Shown here piece after piece: positions 58,687 to 64,000 of a stretch of 64,000 bases of DNA. The DNA is from Zygaena filipendulae (Eukaryota; Arthropoda; Insecta; Lepidoptera; Zygaenidae), in contig OU015663.1 in the NCBI GenBank assembly GCA_907165275.2, forward strand, positions 7,762,501 to 7,826,500. Direction: 5' to 3'. Positions within the stretch are counted from its first letter, which is position 1. Each line of letters starts with the position of its first letter. Made by a program: the position numbers and the translations under genes. The notes beneath the pieces were generated by a model. That model had not been told where the DNA came from and made no database searches. It saw nothing but the letters and a program-made list of their open reading frames with translations.

Positions 58687-58860
58687 CAGGGGCGCCTTTT
58701 CCCATAGGAGCGCTGGATGCGGTCGCACCCGGCGGCCAGCCGGGTCGGGCGATCAACATCTGAATGAATCTGGTTGTAGATAGTACCTACCTACCTACTT
58801 AATTACCTTACCCAACTACAATTTCGCACCCGGGCGTCGCATATGGTTAAGACGCCCCTG
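58687..58860. mobile_element. hAT-like MITE, 174 bp, perfect 8-bp target duplication
   Basis: Ends are CAGGGGCGCC and GACGCCCCTG; flanks are GGTTTAGG on both sides (58679-58686 and 58861-58868). CAGGGGCG ends plus an 8-bp duplication are diagnostic of hAT elements. Inside it is GC-rich (GGCGGCCAGCCGGGTC) and non-coding. Confidence 0.8.
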
Positions 58861-59087
58861 GGTTTAGGTATACAATACACTATACAGGATGTCCCGTAAA
58901 TCGACGTCAAGCCAGAACCGGGTGATAGACTAAGTCATAACTTAATAGAAAACCGTAAAAAAATTATCTTTAAAATTTATAAAAAATTTACACCCTGCGA
59001 CGGTTCTTTAACTCCTGTTGCTACAAACCTTAACTTTTTTTCAATTTTCTTATATTGTGTAATCCTTAATTTAATGTGGTGATTAAC

Positions 59088-59870
59088 GCGGGTGTCGTGG
59101 TAACTTATAGTTTACCTATATTATTAGCCGATCCCCGCGGTCTCAACCGCGGTGATTTCCAAGTTCCCCCGGGAATTCCCGAATAAAAGACGACGTAGCA
59201 GATATATGCAAAATTTAATGCAGTAGCACCCGCGTTAATTTCGAAGTTTCCACAGGAATTTCGGAATACAATATACCCTATGTCCTTTTCTGTACCCTTG
59301 ACAACGTGTATGCAAGATTTTATAGTGATCGGTCGAACAGTTAGGGCGTGAAAGCGTAACAAACAAACTCACTTTCACATTTATAACAGTAAGGATGCCA
59401 TGTTAATTTCGGAGCTCCCGTGGGGATTTCGGGATAAAAAGTACCTACCCTAGTGTGCGATGTAAAGATTCTGGAATAAAAAATACTATTTTAAGTATGA
59501 CCTTTTCTGTACCCCTAAAAGGGGTAGGTATGCAAAATTTCATCAGGACCGGTTGAGTAGCTAAGGTGTCAAGAGAGACAGACATACTTTCGCATTCATA
59601 ATATTAGTATGGATTAAAACACGAATAGCCTGTCCGGGCTAAACTTCAGATCCGCTGGCTTGTATAATTATAATCGTACTAGCTGTGCCCCACGGTTTCA
59701 CCCGCGTGAGTTTTGGAATTCCCGCTGAAACTCCAAAGTAGCCTAATTTACTTCGTATAACATCAGCTAAGTATTAGATAGCAGTGAAAGTCCCGTCAAA
59801 ATTCGTCCAACCGTGTCTCTCACCGTTTCGTAGAGAGACGCGTGAGTTCCGGACATCCCGCAGGAATTCC
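59088..59870 (-). mobile_element. Run of Helitron-like elements
   Basis: At least three copies or fragments in reverse orientation occupy about 59088-59395, 59396-59620 and 59678-59870. Landmarks are CCCGCGGTCTCAACCGCGG, TGTCCTTTTCTGTACCC (twice) and TACTAGCTGTGCCCCACGG. They are diverged from one another. Confidence 0.55.
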
Positions 59871-61009
59871 AAACTTCTATAATAAGAACCTTCTCGTCAA
59901 TAACAAACACAACGAAAAAGAATAAGCGAAATTAGTCCAGCCGTTCACGCGTGATGTCGTGATCAAGGGAAATAGGGATACACTTTTATATATACACTCG
60001 TATTTAGGTAGGTACCTATTATTCCCTATTTATATTATAAGTATCTGTCTTTATCTATACTTATAATAAAACTGTAGAGAGGTCAATTCTGTACCTACAT
60101 TGAATATACATTCAAAATTAATATTGGAGGATGAATGGTGATCGATACTGATGCCAAAAATGCAATCAGTAAATTTTTTGTCTGTCTGTCTGTCTGTCTG
60201 TCTATCTGTATGTATGTGCACGCATGTGTCAAAAACTACTTAAGGGATTTTAACCAAACTTGATTTGTAGTCCTTAATCCTGGCAGGGCTATATATAACA
60301 TAACGCTAAGACACATAGGAGCTGAGCAGTGATGATAAAATTTGAAGCAAGTCGGATGAAAATGCGCTTTCGAGCTCTTATCCTCGCATATGTTTACCCA
60401 ATCACGCAAAAACTGCTGAACGGATTTGGATGAAATTTGGCATGCACGTTGTCAGGGGGTACAGAGAAGAACATCGGGTACTTTTTATCAAGGAATTCCC
60501 GCGGGAACTCCGAAATTACCCCGGGTGAAACCGCGGGGCACAGCTATCTCACATAAATATGTACATACCATTATCTCATTCCAATTTCCATGAATTAATT
60601 TCACTTTAAACATCTATTAAATATATTTTTGTGTCTAGATAAAAAAAAAATTGTTAAATTATGCTTATGGGTTTTTTATGCCTAAAATAAAGACATTAAT
60701 ATTATTATTATCGATGCTGGACCGGTGAGGTTTTGGAGGGATTGGCCCTCAACCACCTTCCAAACACCACGCAACAGCCAGTAACAAATAAAAACTTGTT
60801 GTAGAAACGCAAGGTTCCTACCTAATAGATAATATATTTTGATAAACAAAATTCTGTGACCCATTCTTAGTAAAAAAAAAAAAAAAAAATTAAGCAAATA
60901 TGTTCTAATTACCATGTGATTTGAATAAAAGTACAAAACAGACCAACCTGGAGTAGAGTGAAGGGTTCCGTAGTAAGGAGAACGTAATGTTTTTTTCATT
61001 ATACTCATA
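59871..61009. other. Intergenic region with microsatellite and Helitron remnant
   Basis: A CTGT microsatellite lies at about 60180-60205 inside an unassigned repeat. A Helitron-like piece lies at about 60395-60545 (GGCATGCACGTTGTCAGG, then GTGAAACCGCGGGGCACAG) with its end changed to CTATC. Poly(A) runs occur near 60640 and 60870. Confidence 0.5.
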
Positions 61010-61610
61010 CTCGGAAAGTAGGTCTGAAGTTGCCTGAGAAGCGGGTTGAAAGTAACCCTTTTCAGCCCTAGGGAGAATCGCTTTCAACTGACAACTGTCA
61101 AATTATTAAAAAAAAACTAGGTCTATTTTCACATTTCTATTGAACCATGTTTCAACTTTCTATACAGCCAGCGCGATGTAAAATTGAAATAACGTAAAGT
61201 TTAAGTAGGTATTAATTAAAATAAAACTCACTCACTTTTTCTTAAGCTAATTCCTATTTATATTTTTTTATTTTCTTTAATTAATACTTAATAACTAAAG
61301 ATAATATTTTTTTTAGGTCGCCACAATGTAAATAAAAAATACTGGCTGAATAGCTAGCCGGCCAAAGAAAAAGAAATAGGTGGGAAAGTGTCAAGCGACT
61401 ATCCGATTTTCACTCATTTTTTCTTTAGCTAATTCCTATTTTTATTTTGACTTTCCTTGCATTCGTAATGAAAAGCACAGTGTTACCCTCGGGAGAAAGA
61501 CTTATTTAGTCCCTCGATCTATTGGCGCCCTCGCTACGCTCGGGCGCCAAACCCCGTCTCGGGGCTAAATAAGTTACTTTCACCCCTAGGATAACAATGT
61601 ACTATTATGC
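61010..61610. repeat. 640-bp dispersed repeat, copy 2
   Basis: Inverted relative to 38160-38800, with the same GACTAAATAAGT hairpin end and CCCTAGGG end. The two copies flank 22 kb containing most of the kinesin gene. Confidence 0.6.
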
Positions 61611-61859
61611 CAAAAGTCATATAAGTATTTTATTTTCCGAAAGTGTTTTAGGGCAATGTAGTAGTAATATCTTAATTCTTTATTAAAATGAATGATTTCA
61701 TCTCATGCTTATCCTGCTATTAACGAAAAATACACAAATATGTAGGTGCCTAGTATAAAATTAATATTTTGTTAAAAGAATTGATTAAAAACACCTAAAG
61801 CTAATGAAAATTACAAATTCCGATATATCAAAATATATTCAACTGTCTAATATCCCTTA

Positions 61860-62395
61860 ATAAAAATTAAAACCGACTTCCAAAAACACAAAACTAAAAA
61901 TCTAAAAATAAAAAGCTAAAAATAACAACATACCGATTTAATCCAAAAGACAAAAACACACGTAATATTATTATTGGTTTGTGCTACCACCTTGCACCTC
62001 AGAACAAAAAGCTAAAAATAACAACACACCGATTTAATCCAAAAGACAAAAACACACGTAATATTATTATTGGTTTGTGCTACCACCTCAGAACAATAAC
62101 TGTTATTCTTCTGAGGCTACCACTAATCGGTATGAAGTCGGTGACAAGCCAAATATGGAGGGGGTAGATGGGCTAAGTCGACTCCCGCCACCAGTTTTTT
62201 GTGAGCAGAACAACCCAAGTGGGCAGACACCAGCGGGCTTGTCACCGAATTGAAACCGATTAGTGGTAGCACAAACCAATAATAATATTACGTGTGTTTT
62301 TGTCTTTTGGATTAAATCGGTATGTTGTTATTTTTAGCTTTTTATTTTTAGATTTTTAGTTTTGTGTTTTTGGAAGTCGGTTTTAATTTTTTTTT
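61860..62395. mobile_element. Fold-back element, ACCGACTTCC family (full copy)
   Basis: Ends are AAAACCGACTTCCAAAAACA and the complement, with arms of at least 130 bp. The left arm has an internal duplication of about 65 bp (61935-61998 and 62014-62078). The centre matches that of 34078-34450 (GGTGACAAGCC, GGCTTGTCACCG). Confidence 0.7.
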
Positions 62396-63822
62396 ATATA
62401 ATATTTATTTGTAGCATCGGTTTAGCAAACGGCTGTCATGATGTTGTAATTATGTTGAAAATAAATAAATAAATAAATGACTTTAGAATCTTAGTTTGTT
62501 AGACATCTTTATTTCACAAACTTAGGCGCTCAACGTTTGCTTTAAATAAATATTTCAGATCATAAGAGATATTTCATGTAAAAATAAATCAATTGGATGA
62601 TTACACAGATTACTGAAAGGTTGCTGAAAACTGCGTTAGTTTTTTGCCCTTTTTGATATCTATCGAGTTTAAAATGCTGCTGAAAATTAGTATTTAGTAT
62701 TGCCTCATGAGTAAATATACTAGTATTGCTGTCTCCCGCGGTTATTTCGAGATCCCTGTCGGAATTTCAGGATAAAAAATATCCTATGTCACCCAGGACT
62801 ACCGTAGCTTCCTATAAGTAAAGGAATTTTCAAAACGTCACAAACTCACAATATTCACAAACTTTAGCTCTCTATAATACTAGCTGTCCTCCGCGGTTTC
62901 ACCCGCGGTAATTTCGGAGTTCCCGCAGGAATTCCTGGATAAAAGTACCCTACGTCATTCAAGATTACTGTAGCTTCCTATAAGTGATAGAATTGTTAAA
63001 ATCGTTTATGTAGATCCAGAGACTAAGTACCCCGTATAACGCAACGTCACAAACTCACAAACTCACTATTTACCTACAAACTCACAAACTTTAGCTCTTT
63101 ATAATATTAGTATAGATTTCATCAGAAGATCATCAGAAGATTTTCATACCTCGTCACCATATCTATTAATAGATTCCATTTTTGCCATTCAGCAACGGAA
63201 TCCTAAAAACTACGAAACAAATATTTTGTAGAAAAACTTCCATGTCTCGCTCTGCCAGGGTGCACTAGTATTATGGAAGAGGTAGAGAGAGGTAGCAACA
63301 ACTAGTGGGTGACCCGCGTGACCCGATCGGCGAAATCCTCTAACTATAATGTTGTTTCCATTATCATACCTAATTTATATTTTTGATAGCAGAATAAGTG
63401 CTTCAGGCCAAGTTCCGGCCAACGCGCGTAGTGCGCAGGTACACGATCCTATTCGACCGGTTTTTACCATTGAGTATGTGTTACAGTGTTTGTGCCAATT
63501 TAAATTGTTGTCATCAAAATAAAAAAAAATAGCTAAATAAATATATTAACATAATAATTATAATAATAAACAGACTTTCGGAAGGTATAACTTCTACGTA
63601 TAGATAGAGATAAGTAATTATATGGAGTCGATATAAAAGAGAAGTCGACATATATATGCTGTTATTTTAGCGCGTGATGTGTTAGTGTTAGTATACAAAT
63701 GCGTCTCCTATCTCGATATCTATCTTATAGTAATTTTATTTAAAGGATGAGTTTTTTGTTTCTATAATAATAATCTTTTATATAGTAGTATAAAAACATT
63801 CATGATTTAATTACGTTTTACA
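62396..63822. promoter_or_regulatory. Upstream region of the P450 gene, with Helitron-like copies and a TATA box
   Basis: Helitron-like copies lie at about 62730-62870 and 62880-63116 (reverse; CTAGCTGTCCTCCGCGG). From 63130 no repeat is recognised. ATATAAAAGA at 63631-63640 is a plausible TATA box about 190 bp before the P450 ATG. Whether the 5' UTR is spliced is unknown. Confidence 0.45.
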
Positions 63823-64000
63823 ATGACTTATTCGGGGTTTGAATTAAAAATGACTGTTCTAATACTGTTGTGCTTATTCATGTTAATGATTCTATCGTTA
63901 TATTTATGGTTTCGCCACAAATATTCGTACTGGAGTAAAAGAGGTGTGTTCGGTCCAAGACCGGTGGTGCTTTTCGGGAACATGCTCGATGTGCTAATGA
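63823..64000 (+). CDS. Cytochrome P450, CYP6-like (N-terminus only; runs off the window)
   Basis: The 59 residues visible start with an N-terminal membrane anchor (VLILLCLFMLMILSLYLWF). Next come a basic stop-transfer stretch (RHKYSYWSKR) and the proline-rich hinge GVFGPRPVVLFGNM, the layout of microsomal P450s. YW-x-KRGV-x-GP is typical of CYP6 and related clan 3 insect P450s, which often oxidise plant toxins and insecticides. The heme-binding region lies outside. A second in-frame ATG nine codons in (63850) could be the start. Confidence 0.78.
   Translation, partial: MTYSGFELKMTVLILLCLFMLMILSLYLWFRHKYSYWSKRGVFGPRPVVLFGNMLDVLM

Overview
The window is animal nuclear DNA, almost certainly from a moth or butterfly. 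Genes have short GT-AG exons inside long introns crowded with transposons. Short Helitron-like (Lep1-type) elements ending in CTAG, Ty3 and DIRS retrotransposons, several LINEs and many fold-back MITEs are all present. No bacterial operons, CRISPR arrays or rRNA genes are seen.

Host genes in order: (1) the 5' part of PEX6, minus strand, 2021 down past base 1; (2) a complete six-exon peripherin/ROM1-type tetraspanin, plus strand, 9237-12986; (3) a complete five-exon isopentenyl-diphosphate isomerase (IDI), minus strand, 23497-13885; (4) a complete ten-exon kinesin with an N-terminal motor, plus strand, 25786-57211; (5) the first exon of a CYP6-like cytochrome P450, plus strand, 63823 past the window end. 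The tetraspanin and IDI are convergent; IDI and the kinesin are divergent across 2.3 kb. All exon joins given here were checked for reading frame by eye.

Mobile DNA fills most of the rest. At 2.2-8.7 kb a LINE 3' end carries a Ty3 element with identical 136-bp LTRs, and its 5' LTR carries a hAT element. IDI intron 3 holds a whole DIRS element (16.8-22.0 kb) with gag, RT/RNase H/methyltransferase-like and tyrosine recombinase genes, inverted ends and an internal complementary region. Kinesin intron 4 holds an intact RTE LINE with a perfect 8-bp target duplication (38.9-42.1 kb). Kinesin intron 7 holds a second LINE.

Two structures stand out. First, four tandem hairpins in the DIRS gag region have stems that covary between copies and share a bulge and a loop; they lie inside a frame-preserving predicted intron. 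Second, a 9.4-kb near-perfect palindrome (arms about 4.7 kb, 33-nt spacer) duplicates kinesin exons 8 and 9 and part of the intronic LINE in inverted orientation. The palindrome may be a genuine rearrangement or a fold-back sequencing or assembly artefact.
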